From positions 295,165 through 359,164 of the forward strand of contig NZ_JAKGUG010000001.1 of assembly GCF_021568855.1 (NCBI RefSeq): a stretch of 64,000 nucleotides of DNA. The letters are read 5' to 3'. Positions 8,639 through 17,741 of the stretch are shown here, piece after piece; the stretch's first letter is position 1, and the number at the start of each line of letters is the position of its first letter. The notes under the pieces were generated by a model. That model had not been told where the DNA came from and ran no database searches. It worked only from the letters and a program-made list of their open reading frames with translations. The stretch comes from Dethiosulfovibrio russensis (lineage in GTDB: Bacteria > Synergistota > Synergistia > Synergistales > Dethiosulfovibrionaceae). The position numbers were made by a program, and so were the translations under genes.

Positions 8639-9378
8639 AGTACGCATTGGAGATATCCTACGAAGGCAGCTATTTTTCCGGCTGGCAGCTGCAACCGGAT
8701 TCGATAACGGTGCAGGAAGTTCTCGAAGAAGCTCTTACCGTTCTCGAAGGGGCTCCCGTCAAAGTTTCCGGTGCTGGAAGGACCGACAGCGGAGTCCACG
8801 CCAGAGGTCAGGTGGCATCCTTCGAATTGTCGAAAACATGGGATCCCTACAGGCTCACTCTTGCGGTAAACGCCAATCTTCCCGAACACGTCTCGGTTAT
8901 GAGGGCCTCGGCGGTACCGGACGATTTTGACGCTAGACGGAGCGCTCTATGGAGGGAATACGCCTACTTTGTATGGCACGGGCCTTCCTGTTTCCCCCAT
9001 GTCCGTGACATGGTCTGGTGGAGAAAGAGAGACGACTGGAACATAGATGCGGTCGACGGGTGTTGCAGGGCTTTGGTCGGGGAACACGATTTCGGCGCCT
9101 TCTGTAGACTCTCCGAATGTCCTGAAAACGCCGTGAGAACACTGTTCAGTGTAAGGCATATAAGGAGAGGAAGGCTGTCCATCTTCAGGATAAGGGGTAG
9201 AGGGTTTCTCACTAACATGGTGAGAATAATCCTCGGGAACATCGATGCCGTAGCGACCGGAAAGAAAAGACTCGAATGGTTCGAAAGGCTGCTTCTCGGA
9301 GGAACGAGAGTAGACTCGGCTACGACGGCTCCCGCTTCGGGATTATTCTTTTGGCGGGTTGGCTACGACGATTTTTAA
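8635..9378 (+). CDS. truA: tRNA pseudouridine(38-40) synthase TruA
   Basis: TruA isomerises uridines 38-40 in the anticodon arm of many tRNAs. The 247 residues begin MKYALEISYEGSYFSGWQ, and GAGRTDSGVHARGQ contains the catalytic aspartate D51. FLTNMVRIILGNI, near residue 190, is the typical C-terminal motif. The ATG at 8635 overlaps the ecfT stop; longer in-frame extensions upstream run inside ecfT and are rejected. It ends the ribosomal/ECF block. Confidence 0.95.
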   Translation: MKYALEISYEGSYFSGWQLQPDSITVQEVLEEALTVLEGAPVKVSGAGRTDSGVHARGQVASFELSKTWDPYRLTLAVNANLPEHVSVMRASAVPDDFDARRSALWREYAYFVWHGPSCFPHVRDMVWWRKRDDWNIDAVDGCCRALVGEHDFGAFCRLSECPENAVRTLFSVRHIRRGRLSIFRIRGRGFLTNMVRIILGNIDAVATGKKRLEWFERLLLGGTRVDSATTAPASGLFFWRVGYDDF

Positions 9379-9442
9379 CGGTAGAATCGTAGACGTTATC
9401 GAGTTTGAGGATCTAAGTCGTAATTGAGGAGGAGACTGCCAC

Positions 9443-10495
9443 GTGTTTGGTTTGGGAAACGATATAGGCATAGATCTGGGGACGGCGACGGTCCTGATCT
9501 ACGTCAAGGGTAAAGGTGTCGTCCTTCGGGAGCCCTCGGTCGTGGCGGTGGATCAGGAATCGGGAAAAATCCTGGCCGTAGGGTACGAGGCTAAAAACAT
9601 GGTGGGACGGACACCGGGAAATGTCATATCGGTCCGCCCCCTTAGAGACGGAGTTATAGCGGACTACACGATGACCGAGACCATGCTCAGATATTTCATG
9701 AGACGGGTCAACACCGGCATTCGCAGGTTTTTCAGGAACAGGGTCATGATATGCGTTCCATCCGGGGCCACAGACGTAGAGAGGCGAGCCGTCCTGGAGG
9801 CAGCCGTAGAGGTGGGAGCCAGAGAGGCCTATCTCATAGAGGAACCCATGGCCGCGGCCATAGGAGCTCAGCTGAACGTCGAGGAGCCCAGAGGAAAAAT
9901 GGTGGTCGACATAGGCGGTGGCACCACCGACATAGCGGTGATATCCTTGGGCGGTATCGTGATATCCAAATCGCTGCGAATCGGAGGAGACAAGTTCGAC
10001 GAGTGCATAATGCGCTACCTTCGTAGGCAGTACAACCTAGCCATAGGCGAGCAGATGGCCGAAAATCTTAAGATAATGATAGGGACATGCTTGGCCGACG
10101 GAGAGGAAACGGAGATGACCTTGAAGGGCAGGGACCTGGTCCAGGGACTGCCCAGACAGATAGAGGTCAGCAGTAGAAGCGTCTGTTCCGCCATAGGAGA
10201 GAGGGTCCAATCCATCGTCGACGGTGTTAGAAACGTTTTGGAGCTCACGCCGCCGGAGCTTTCCGCCGATATTATAGACGGAGGGATCGTCCTTACCGGA
10301 GGAGGGTCCCTCTTAAGAGGTCTGCCGGAGCTCATATCCAGACAGACCGGAATCAGATGTTTTGCGGCGGATCAGCCTACCGAGTGCGTCGCTCTGGGAA
10401 CCGGAATAGCCCTGGCGAACATAAACAGGCTGCTGGATTCTGGAAAAGGAGGTATCCTTTTCTCGGCCAGAAGAGGACGTCGCCGTCGCTGGTGA
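9443..10495 (+). CDS. mbl: MreB/Mbl family actin-like cell-shape protein
   Basis: This bacterial actin homologue organises cell-wall synthesis along the membrane. The 350 residues contain the ATPase motifs GIDLGTATVLIYVKGKG (phosphate 1), GKMVVDIGGGTTDIAVISLG (phosphate 2) and GGIVLTGGGSLLRGLPE (adenosine motif), all typical of MreB. The start is GTG with TGAGGAGGAG upstream. Two flagellar rod genes follow directly, exactly the mbl-flhO-flhP order of Bacillus subtilis, which favours Mbl over MreB as the name. No mreC or mreD is nearby. Confidence 0.88.
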   Translation: MFGLGNDIGIDLGTATVLIYVKGKGVVLREPSVVAVDQESGKILAVGYEAKNMVGRTPGNVISVRPLRDGVIADYTMTETMLRYFMRRVNTGIRRFFRNRVMICVPSGATDVERRAVLEAAVEVGAREAYLIEEPMAAAIGAQLNVEEPRGKMVVDIGGGTTDIAVISLGGIVISKSLRIGGDKFDECIMRYLRRQYNLAIGEQMAENLKIMIGTCLADGEETEMTLKGRDLVQGLPRQIEVSSRSVCSAIGERVQSIVDGVRNVLELTPPELSADIIDGGIVLTGGGSLLRGLPELISRQTGIRCFAADQPTECVALGTGIALANINRLLDSGKGGILFSARRGRRRRW

Positions 10496-10510
10496 GGAGG
10501 GACGCTAAAA

Positions 10511-11299
10511 GTGCATAAAGGCATTTACGCCGGAGTATCGGCCATGATGGTGCAGCAGGGAGTCACCGACTGTGCCGCCAACAACCTAGCGAACGTAGAC
10601 ACGGCTGGGTTCAGGGCTAGAAAACCTATAGCCAAATCATTTCCAGAGGTCCTAATGGAAAGGGTCGATCCCGCCAAAGGGCAGGGGGAGATCCCTCCTT
10701 GGCCTTGGAGGAGTCACCCTATCGGAAGCGCCTCCATGAACCAGGTGCTTTCCGAGACGTATATGTCCACCGACGAGGGGAACCTGCAGGTTACCGATTC
10801 CCCTATGGACGTTGCTTTGACGGACGAAGAAGGTTTTTTCGTACTTCAGGACGGAGAGGGCAACCAATTCTACTCCCGATCCGGTCATTTCCTAGTCAAC
10901 GAGGGGGGGCAGCTGGTCAATCCAGACGGATATCTTCTCGTGGGAGACGGAGGACCTATCGACGTAGGGGAAGCCGCTGCCGTATCTTTTACCGACGACG
11001 GACAGGTGATCGCAGATGGGATCGCTGTGGCTCAGATAGACATAGTGGGATTCGAGTCGCCTACCGCCCTCAGGCAGATGGGCAAAAACCTTTTGGCAGA
11101 GACGGAGGACTCCGGGGCTCCTGCTCCCGTCGAAGTTCCTCAGGTGGCGGTGGGGGTACTGGAGCGTTCAAACGTCAACGTCGTCGAGGAGATGGTCCGC
11201 CTGATAGAGGCACAGAGAGCCTACGAAGCCGCGTCTAAGGGAATCCAGACTTCCGACGATATGACCGGACAGCTCATAACGTCCTTGGCTAAGCCTTAA
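10511..11299 (+). CDS. flgF: Flagellar basal-body rod protein FlgF-like (FlhO)
   Basis: This is a proximal or distal rod component of the flagellar axle, exported through the flagellar type III system. The 262 residues begin with the flg_bb_rod pattern GIYAGVSAMMVQQGVTDCAA followed by NNLANVDTAGFRAR. They end with the rod/hook C-terminus NVNVVEEMVRLIEAQRAYEA. The start is GTG, with GGAGGGAC upstream. It is paired with flgG and sits behind mbl, matching B. subtilis flhO. FlgF and FlgG paralogues are hard to tell apart; gene order supports FlgF here. Confidence 0.86.
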   Translation: MHKGIYAGVSAMMVQQGVTDCAANNLANVDTAGFRARKPIAKSFPEVLMERVDPAKGQGEIPPWPWRSHPIGSASMNQVLSETYMSTDEGNLQVTDSPMDVALTDEEGFFVLQDGEGNQFYSRSGHFLVNEGGQLVNPDGYLLVGDGGPIDVGEAAAVSFTDDGQVIADGIAVAQIDIVGFESPTALRQMGKNLLAETEDSGAPAPVEVPQVAVGVLERSNVNVVEEMVRLIEAQRAYEAASKGIQTSDDMTGQLITSLAKP

Positions 11300-11311
11300 G
11301 GAGGATAAACA

Positions 11312-12100
11312 ATGATAAGATCTCTTTGGACCGGCGCTACAGGAATGGTAGCCCAACAGACCAATCTAGACGTTACCTCCAACAATTTAGCCAACGTCAA
11401 CACCGTGGGCTATAAGAAGGTAAGGACCAACTTCGCCGACCTTCTATACCAGATAAACCGCGAACCGGGTTCTCCCGTAGAGGGGGGGACTACGGTACCC
11501 ACTGGAATACAGGTCGGACTGGGAGCCAGGGTCAACGGAACCTCCAGGATAACCACCCCCGGCAGCTACGAGGTTACCGATGCACCTCTGGACGTCGCCA
11601 TAGAGGGCAACGCCTACTTTCAGGTCGTTCTCCCCAACGGGGATATAGCCTATTCGGCCAATGGAGAATGGCAGAGAGACGGCGACGGACAGATAGTAAC
11701 CTCCGACGGCTATCTTCTGGAACCCGCCATAGTCATACCCGAGGACGGAACGGACATAACCATAAGCTCTACCGGACAGGTCTACGTAAGTCAGCCCGGC
11801 GACGATGAGGCTCAGGAAATAGGCCAGATAGAGCTGGTTCGTTTCGTGAACCCTGCGGGCCTTAGGGCCATAGGGCGCAACCTTTTCAGGGAGACCGCAG
11901 CCAGCGGAGATCCTCAGATAGGCAATCCGGGAGACGACGGATTTCCCACCCTTCAGCAGGGCATACTCGAGAGGTCGAACGTACAGGTAGTGGAGGAAAT
12001 GGTCAACCTCATAGTCGCTCAGAGGGCTTACGAGGCAAACTCCAAGACCATTCAGACCGCCGACAGACTTCTGGAAGTTGCAAACGGCCTCAAACGCTAA
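11312..12100 (+). CDS. flgG: Flagellar basal-body distal rod protein FlgG
   Basis: FlgG forms the distal rod. The 262 residues start [20 protein letters not shown] with [14 protein letters not shown], and end [20 protein letters not shown] with [20 protein letters not shown], all canonical FlgG. AAGGAGGATAAAC precedes the ATG. Twelve bases separate it from flgF, and flgA follows 17 bases downstream. Confidence 0.94.
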   Translation: MIRSLWTGATGMVAQQTNLDVTSNNLANVNTVGYKKVRTNFADLLYQINREPGSPVEGGTTVPTGIQVGLGARVNGTSRITTPGSYEVTDAPLDVAIEGNAYFQVVLPNGDIAYSANGEWQRDGDGQIVTSDGYLLEPAIVIPEDGTDITISSTGQVYVSQPGDDEAQEIGQIELVRFVNPAGLRAIGRNLFRETAASGDPQIGNPGDDGFPTLQQGILERSNVQVVEEMVNLIVAQRAYEANSKTIQTADRLLEVANGLKR

Positions 12101-12117
12101 CAATAGGAGGATTCTGG

Positions 12118-13032
12118 ATGGTATCCTCAAACGCCGGGCGGCGGGTCCTCCTGAGGGCCCGCCTCTGTCGTATAATAGTGTCGATGATAGCGGTTTCGGT
12201 ATTGTCCTTTTCCGCCGAGGCATTGGATCTTTCCGTGGAGATCAAATCGGGGGCGGTCGTCCCGTCCGGACCGATCAGGCTGAAGGACGTCGCCTATGTC
12301 GCCTGCGACTCTCCAGAGATATTGACAGGAAGTTCCTCCGCCATATTGAGACCCTCCGGAAATACAATAACCCCGGAGGACGTCGTAACCGCCCTTACCC
12401 AGGCTGGCATAGGCGGCGTATCTCTCAGGCTTGTCATGGCGGACAATGTGCCCTTTCGACGTGAAAACGACATAGAGCGATGGCTTAGAAACTACTCCGG
12501 GTGGACAGGAGCCCTTGAGGTGGAGTCCGATGGATTTCCCCAAGGGGGCAGGCTGATACCTCCCGATTCCCTCTATCCCGGGGCTCAGGCGATAAACCTC
12601 AGATTCGACGTGGCCGGGGTAGAACAGATATATCCCGCCAGGTTGCGATGGATTCTTCCTGCGGTAGTCGCCGACAGCTATCTTAGAAAAGGCGTATATA
12701 TAAAAAACACCGACCTGGCGATCGCAGCCATAGAGGTTAGAAGAAACAGAAAGTATTACGACGATCCCAGAGACCTGGTGGGAATGACTGTCGAGAGGGA
12801 CATGGCCAAAGGCGATCCCTTCACCGTAAGGATCACTGAGGAGCCCGAGCTGATTCGAACCGGCGATCTGATTCGGCTGTTATACCGTAGCGGCTCCCTG
12901 TTGGTCTCTACGTCGGGAAGAGCCATGGACAGAGGTGCTTTGGGGGACAGGATAAAGGTCCGTAACGACAGAACGAGAAAAATAGTGTTCGGAATAGTGA
13001 CCGGGCCTGGAACCGTGGAGGTGAGTGAATGA
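12118..13032 (+). CDS. flgA: Flagellar P-ring assembly chaperone FlgA
   Basis: FlgA is a periplasmic chaperone for FlgI polymerisation into the P ring. The 304 residues start with a hydrophobic, signal-like segment (RIIVSMIAVSVLSFSAEA, ending near residue 38). The C-terminal half holds a SAF-type domain with KGVYIKNTDL, VGMTVERDMAKGDPF and the end IRLLYRSGSLLVSTSGRAMD. It is longer than E. coli FlgA (219 residues), with an extra N-terminal domain. AGGAGG precedes the ATG. The stop overlaps flgH (ATGA), consistent with an L/P-ring operon. Confidence 0.85.
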   Translation: MVSSNAGRRVLLRARLCRIIVSMIAVSVLSFSAEALDLSVEIKSGAVVPSGPIRLKDVAYVACDSPEILTGSSSAILRPSGNTITPEDVVTALTQAGIGGVSLRLVMADNVPFRRENDIERWLRNYSGWTGALEVESDGFPQGGRLIPPDSLYPGAQAINLRFDVAGVEQIYPARLRWILPAVVADSYLRKGVYIKNTDLAIAAIEVRRNRKYYDDPRDLVGMTVERDMAKGDPFTVRITEEPELIRTGDLIRLLYRSGSLLVSTSGRAMDRGALGDRIKVRNDRTRKIVFGIVTGPGTVEVSE

Positions 13033-13604
13033 AATCCTTAACTATCGTCATGCTGGCCGTCTGTCTGGCATCTACTCCGATCTCCTGCGCGTCTGGGCAA
13101 TCCCTATGGCAGGACGGCACGAACTACATAGGAGACGACAGACCATCCAGAGTAGGGGATATCGTCATGGTCGAGGTCGACGAGAGGACGGACACCGAGG
13201 ACGAGGCCAAGACCGAGACCACCAAAGAGGGTGGAGCTAACGTAAGCGAGGGCACCGGTATATTGGACTTCATCAAGGGGCTGAGCCTTACGTCCAGCAC
13301 GACCAGCACTGGGGATGGAACTTCCGAGAGAAGCTACAGGACCAGGGCCAAGGTAACCTGTGTCGTGACGGAAGTGCTCCCGAACGGCAACCTAGTCATA
13401 GAAGGCACCAGAGACCTCCAGACCCACGGCGAAACCCTGAAAATGAGGTTCAGAGGGGCCATCAGGCCTCAGGACGTCGACGGAGATAACACTATCTCCA
13501 GCGAGAGAGTCGCTAACGTGGATCTCATAGTCGACGGCAAGGGCACCCTTACCAGGCTGCAAAAGCCCGGCATATTGACCCAGATCCTACAGGCAATCTT
13601 CTAG
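13029..13604 (+). CDS. flgH: Flagellar L-ring protein FlgH
   Basis: FlgH forms the outer-membrane L ring. The 191 residues have a signal peptide (MKSLTIVMLAVCLASTPISC) and the family motifs SLWQDG near residue 25, RVGDIVMVEVDERTDTEDEA, a Ser/Thr-rich stretch, and LVIEGTRDLQTHGE. In E. coli FlgH is a lipoprotein. Here a Cys lies at position 20 (PISC), but the lipobox is imperfect, so lipidation is uncertain. Its presence implies a diderm envelope. It overlaps flgA by 4 bases and precedes flgI. Confidence 0.9.
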   Translation: MKSLTIVMLAVCLASTPISCASGQSLWQDGTNYIGDDRPSRVGDIVMVEVDERTDTEDEAKTETTKEGGANVSEGTGILDFIKGLSLTSSTTSTGDGTSERSYRTRAKVTCVVTEVLPNGNLVIEGTRDLQTHGETLKMRFRGAIRPQDVDGDNTISSERVANVDLIVDGKGTLTRLQKPGILTQILQAIF

Positions 13605-13619
13605 GAGGTCCCGGTATAG

Positions 13620-14729
13620 ATGAAGATAATAAAAGCGATCCTTTTGTCCTTTGCCGTTTCTCTTTCCGTGGCCGGACTGAGTCTCGGTGCCCCCATAAGT
13701 CCGGAGGTACGAATAAAAGACCTGGCCGATATCGAAGGGGTCAGAAGCAACCAGCTTTCTGGGGTCGGTGTGGTTATGGGGCTTCAGGGGACGGGGGACA
13801 AGTCGGACATGTCCATACAGGTTCTTCGTAACCTCATGCGTCGCTTCGGAGTTACCTTGTCGGATAAAGACGTCAAGAGTAAAAACGTAGCCATGGTGGC
13901 GGTAACGGCGGAATTGCCTCCTTTCGTCCGTCCCGGACAGACTGTCGACGTTACCGTAAGCACCCTCGGAGACGCCAAGAGCCTCCAGGGAGGTGTCCTT
14001 CTACAGACGCCCCTTAAGGCAGCGAACGGCAACGTCTATGCCGCTGCCCAGGGTCCGGTTTTGGTCGGCGGATTCTCCGCCGGTAGAGGAGGCTCCAGCG
14101 TGACCAAAAATGTCGTCACAGTAGGACGCGTCAACGGAGGGGCCATAGTGGAGAGAGATGTTTCAACCGAATTTTCCTACGGAGGCAGGCTCTCTCTTCT
14201 GCTCAGGAACCCCGACTTCACCACCTCCAGAAGGATAGCCGACGCCATAAACAGGAAATTCGGATCGATAGCCTCTGCCTTGGACGCCGGACGGGTTCAG
14301 ATACAGCTTCCCGGAGCCTATATGGCCTCGCCTTCCGCCTTCATAGCCGACATGGAAAGCATGAGGGTTACGCCGGATATGCAGGCCAAGGTAGTTGTCA
14401 ACGAGAGAACCGGAACGGTCGTTATGGGTGGTAACGTCCAGATCAGCTCGGTTGCAGTGGCTCACGGAGACCTGACGGTCAGGATAGACCAGGAAAACCA
14501 GGTATCCCAGCCTGAGCCTTTCTCGGGTGGAGTCACCACGCCCTACGCCAACGATACGGTCCAGGCGGAGGAGAAGAGAGGTTCCTTCATAAAGATGGAC
14601 GCCACCACCACGGTAGATCAGCTGGTAGACGCGATCAACGCGGTTGGAGCCTCTCCCAGAGACGTAATAGGAATATTGCAGGCGATAGATAGAGCCGGTG
14701 CGCTTCACGGCGAACTGGACGTAATGTAA
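13620..14729 (+). CDS. flgI: Flagellar P-ring protein FlgI
   Basis: FlgI polymerises in the periplasm around the rod as the P ring. The 369 residues carry a cleavable signal (ending near SLGAP, residue 24). Signatures include VRIKDLADIEGVRSNQLSG, GVVMGLQGTGDKSD, RPGQTVDVTVSTLGDAKSLQ and the C-terminal AINAVGASPRDVIGILQAI. Length is typical (about 365). AGGAGGTCC is upstream. It is followed by a stand-alone rod-binding FlgJ domain. Confidence 0.95.
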   Translation: MKIIKAILLSFAVSLSVAGLSLGAPISPEVRIKDLADIEGVRSNQLSGVGVVMGLQGTGDKSDMSIQVLRNLMRRFGVTLSDKDVKSKNVAMVAVTAELPPFVRPGQTVDVTVSTLGDAKSLQGGVLLQTPLKAANGNVYAAAQGPVLVGGFSAGRGGSSVTKNVVTVGRVNGGAIVERDVSTEFSYGGRLSLLLRNPDFTTSRRIADAINRKFGSIASALDAGRVQIQLPGAYMASPSAFIADMESMRVTPDMQAKVVVNERTGTVVMGGNVQISSVAVAHGDLTVRIDQENQVSQPEPFSGGVTTPYANDTVQAEEKRGSFIKMDATTTVDQLVDAINAVGASPRDVIGILQAIDRAGALHGELDVM

Positions 14730-14742
14730 GGAGGTATTAGAG

Positions 14743-15054
14743 GTGAAGATTGATAACTCCGAACTATCGGCCCTCAGCTTAAGCGGAGGACGAAAAGACC
14801 CTCACGAAACCTTAAAGAAAGCCTGTCAGGATTTCGAGAGCGTCTTTATGGCCCAGACCTGGAAAGAGATGATGAAACAGGCCCGGGAGATCGGCGGCAA
14901 GGACGAGGACGATCGCCCCTTCGGGATATTGGAAGATCTCTCCGTGGAGATGGCCTCGGAGGCCCTGGCGGGGCAGAACGACAACGGTCTTTGGAAGGTC
15001 CTTTACGACTCTCTGGCGTCCTCCCTGCCCGACGAAGATATCGAGAAGTCATGA
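14743..15054 (+). CDS. flgJ: Flagellar rod-binding protein FlgJ (rod-binding domain only)
   Basis: FlgJ caps the growing rod. This 103-residue protein has only the N-terminal rod-binding part (ACQDFESVFMAQTWKEMMKQ, then PFGILEDLSVEMASEALAGQ) and no glucosaminidase domain, unlike E. coli FlgJ. Any wall-cutting activity for rod passage must come from another protein. The start is GTG with AAGGAGG upstream. The stop overlaps the next gene (ATGA). Confidence 0.85.
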   Translation: MKIDNSELSALSLSGGRKDPHETLKKACQDFESVFMAQTWKEMMKQAREIGGKDEDDRPFGILEDLSVEMASEALAGQNDNGLWKVLYDSLASSLPDEDIEKS

Positions 15055-15491
15055 AGCCATCCTCTCCCTGGTGGTTCGAAGGGCTTAGATTCTCCTGTGT
15101 AGGATGCGGAAGATGCTGTAGAGGAGAACCTGGCGCCATCTTCTTTTCCAGATACGAGGAGATGAGAATAGCTTACTGCCTGGGGCTATCCTTAGGGGAG
15201 TTTCGTAGAGGATATGTAACCGGTAGATGGGGATTGCCCAGCATCGACGAGAGATGGAACGGCGAATGTCTCTTCTACGATCCTGCGACCGCCAGATGTC
15301 GCATATATCCGACACGTCCACTGCAATGCAGGACATGGCCCTTCTGGCCGGAGATACTGGATACCCCGGAATCCTGGCGGAAGGCCTCTAAAATGTGTCC
15401 CGGAATGGACCAGGGAGTCATGCACGACGGTCCTGAAATAAAGGGGATACTGGATTCCTACGTCAAATACCTCGGGGAGATGGTAAATTGA
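15051..15491 (+). CDS. YkgJ-family putative zinc/iron-chelating protein
   Basis: These 146 residues are rich in cysteine, with CVGCGRCCRG near the N-terminus, a Cys in the middle and CRIYPTRPLQCRTWPF later. This is the YkgJ/UPF0153 pattern of a putative metal- or iron-sulfur-binding protein. The function of the family is not established, and nothing ties it to flagella beyond position. The ATG at 15051 overlaps the flgJ stop by 4 bases, and the stop overlaps the next start, so it is read as part of the flagellar operon. Confidence 0.78.
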   Translation: MKPSSPWWFEGLRFSCVGCGRCCRGEPGAIFFSRYEEMRIAYCLGLSLGEFRRGYVTGRWGLPSIDERWNGECLFYDPATARCRIYPTRPLQCRTWPFWPEILDTPESWRKASKMCPGMDQGVMHDGPEIKGILDSYVKYLGEMVN

Positions 15492-16642
15492 CATCCTTAG
15501 CCGATGCCTTGCCGGAGATGAATTGGCAGCTGATATTTTTCACCGTCCTTCTCAGTGCGCTGGTGGCCTTCTTAGGCGACCTGTTAGGCATGAGAATCGC
15601 AAAAAAAAGGATCACCCTTTTTGGCTTAAGGCCCAGACATACCAGCACCCTTATAACAGCCATAACCGGCATGGTTATAGCCATGGGGATAATGACCGCT
15701 CTGGCTGTGACTTCCGACACCGTCAGGACCGCCCTCTTCAGCTTGAAATACGTTCAGAGACAGGTCCTGGACCTAACATCCCAGCTTCAGGAAGCCAGAG
15801 ACGAATCGGATCTAATGGGCATTCGCTACGTCGAAAGCCTCCAGAAGCTGGAAAACAGTGAAAAGGAACTGGCTCATGTGAACGAGAAGCTGAACTCTCT
15901 CACCCCGGAGCTAGAGGCCACCAGAAAGGAGATATCCGAGCTGCGCTCTCAGAGGGCGAAGCTTCAGGAACAGATAGAGGCCCTTCGTTCCGAGGCGGTA
16001 AACCTTCGTAGAGGTCTGGAGGCGGTCAGAGAAGGACGTGTAGTGGCCTTTGCGGACGAACTTTTGTCTCAGGAGACCGTTCAGGAGGGAGCGTCCAGGG
16101 AAGACCTGCTCTCGATAATGTCCAATCTGAGGAATAAAGTGAGATTTATAGTGGCCAGAAGAGCCTCTATATCCCCGGAGGACATCTCTATCGGGAAGGA
16201 CGAACAGGAAGAGGAGCGGGTGATTTCGCGATGTCTCGTCATAAACAGCAGAAAGGTAATCCGGGCGAGAGCTTTGTCCAACGTGGTCGCCGGAGAGCCA
16301 GTCACCCTCAGCTACAGGGTATACGAGAGCGTTAGAGTGTATAGAAAAGGCGAGCTCGTATTCAGAAAAGCGGTTCCCTCTGTAAACGACGTGGCAGAGG
16401 CTGAAGGGGTACTCCACGAAATTCTCAAGGAAGTAAACCCCATAGCGGTCAGGGACGGTATCCTTAGGGATCCCTTCACCAGGACGGTGGGGCAGATAGA
16501 CGCAACCGATTTTTACGAGGCGGTAGACAGGCTTAAGGACACCGAAAGCTCCCAGATAATCGTGTCGGTGCTGGCTGCCGAGGACATATACACCGAGGGA
16601 CCGGTCAGAGTGACCTTGTCGATCGGTCTAGACGAGGGGTAG
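15488..16642 (+). CDS. DUF3084-type membrane-anchored coiled-coil protein
   Basis: This 384-residue protein has two N-terminal hydrophobic segments (about residues 12-32 and 50-75) separated by RIAKKRITLFGLRPRHT. A long coiled coil follows (about 85-185, heptad-like Leu/Glu/Lys sequence), then a globular C-terminal domain. This matches the DUF3084 architecture known in cyanobacteria and others; its function is unknown. The start appears to be TTG at 15488, with GGGGAG about 8 bases before it, overlapping the preceding stop. Co-occurrence in the flagellar operon is seen, but a motility role is not shown. Confidence 0.72.
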   Translation: MTSLADALPEMNWQLIFFTVLLSALVAFLGDLLGMRIAKKRITLFGLRPRHTSTLITAITGMVIAMGIMTALAVTSDTVRTALFSLKYVQRQVLDLTSQLQEARDESDLMGIRYVESLQKLENSEKELAHVNEKLNSLTPELEATRKEISELRSQRAKLQEQIEALRSEAVNLRRGLEAVREGRVVAFADELLSQETVQEGASREDLLSIMSNLRNKVRFIVARRASISPEDISIGKDEQEEERVISRCLVINSRKVIRARALSNVVAGEPVTLSYRVYESVRVYRKGELVFRKAVPSVNDVAEAEGVLHEILKEVNPIAVRDGILRDPFTRTVGQIDATDFYEAVDRLKDTESSQIIVSVLAAEDIYTEGPVRVTLSIGLDEG

Positions 16643-16647
16643 ACCAG

Positions 16648-17067
16648 ATGGATCGGGAATACCTGTATTACGACAGCAAGATAGGACTCTCTTCCGAGGA
16701 ACTTCAAGGGTTGTATCGATTTACCCGATGGGGAAGAAGCCGTTCCGTATCGCAGATAGAGAGAATGCTCAAGGGCACGGACCTCTGTTTTTCCGTCCGT
16801 TATGAATGTGAGTTGGTCGCCTTTTGTCGAATAATCACCGATTTCGTCTTCAGGGCCTCTTTATGGGACGTGGTGGTACATCCGGACCATCAGGGGCAAG
16901 GGCTCGGTTCCAGCCTGATGGGGTATGCCCTGGAACACCCTGCCATAAGGAATATCCCGATGATAACCACCTACAGCAGCGAGCTGGGCCCTTTTCTGGC
17001 CAACATGGGGTTCGAGCCCAAGGAAGGCATGATGATGTTGCTTCGGTGTCCTATAGAATACTCATGA
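16648..17067 (+). CDS. GNAT-family N-acetyltransferase
   Basis: The 139 residues have the acetyl-CoA-binding motif A of GNAT enzymes: VVHPDHQGQGLGSSLM (R/Q-x-x-G-x-G/A at about residues 75-90). The N-terminal half resembles small stand-alone acetyltransferases. The acceptor cannot be predicted. It sits between the DUF3084 protein and ComF, overlapping the latter by 4 bases. A link to the distant pseudaminic acid genes, for example as a displaced PseH, is possible but has no sequence support beyond the fold. Confidence 0.8.
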   Translation: MDREYLYYDSKIGLSSEELQGLYRFTRWGRSRSVSQIERMLKGTDLCFSVRYECELVAFCRIITDFVFRASLWDVVVHPDHQGQGLGSSLMGYALEHPAIRNIPMITTYSSELGPFLANMGFEPKEGMMMLLRCPIEYS

Positions 17068-17741
17068 CCTCGATAGACCTTTTTTTGCATTTTCTGTGGC
17101 CGGTAAGCTGTCCCGTTTGCGGTAAATTGGCCAGCGTCCTCTGTCGTTCCTGTTCGGACGAACTGGTTCGGGATGCCCCCTTGCGATGTCTGATATGCGG
17201 AGAGCAGATACCCTGTCGTCTTCACGGTAATAGTTATCCTTCCGTATCGGGAGCAGTCCACTCCGGCATGGCCAGAGAGTTAGTGTTATCCATGAAATAT
17301 CACGGTGTGTCGGGAATGGGAAGAATAATGGGACGGTCTCTGGGATCCGCCATAGTCATGCCCTTTCCCCAAAATCGCATAGTGCCCATTCCTCTCCATC
17401 GTGGAAGTACCAGAAGATACAACCAGTCCCGATGGTTGGCTATGGGGATATCGGACGTTTGGGGTGTAGTTCTGTCGGATCATCTGAAATGGAGGACATC
17501 GGAAAGACAGTCGGAACTTGGGGCCGAGGCCAGGAGGAGTATGCCAAAAAACTCCATCCTTTGGAGAGGTCCCGATCTTAAGGGGCAGAGCTGTACCCTC
17601 GTCGACGACGTAAGGACGACCGGAACCACCCTTCTAAGAGGAGCGGAGGCTCTTTACGAAGCCGGTGCCGAGAACGTTCTGTCCATCACGTGGAGTCGGT
17701 CGATAAACGCTAACGAGAGAGGAGATCTATCATGGAGCTGA
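17064..17741 (+). CDS. comF: ComF family protein (phosphoribosyltransferase-like)
   Basis: The 225 residues begin with a Cys-rich zinc-ribbon pair (CPVCGKLASVLCRSC and CLICGEQIPC). They end with a PRTase domain whose PRPP loop is LVDDVRTTGTTL. This is the ComFC/GntX family, required for transformation in competent bacteria, biochemical role unclear. In B. subtilis comFC is followed by yvyF-flgM-flgN-flgK-flgL, and the same order is seen here. The ATG at 17064 is chosen because it overlaps the preceding stop; longer frames upstream run inside that gene. Confidence 0.88.
   Translation: MTSIDLFLHFLWPVSCPVCGKLASVLCRSCSDELVRDAPLRCLICGEQIPCRLHGNSYPSVSGAVHSGMARELVLSMKYHGVSGMGRIMGRSLGSAIVMPFPQNRIVPIPLHRGSTRRYNQSRWLAMGISDVWGVVLSDHLKWRTSERQSELGAEARRSMPKNSILWRGPDLKGQSCTLVDDVRTTGTTLLRGAEALYEAGAENVLSITWSRSINANERGDLSWS

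Noticed and set aside
16648..17067. The GNAT gene as the missing PseH
   Set aside because: It lies 15 kb from the pse genes, in a different operon, and no PseH-specific residues could be recognised. The formyltransferase in the cluster is the better candidate.
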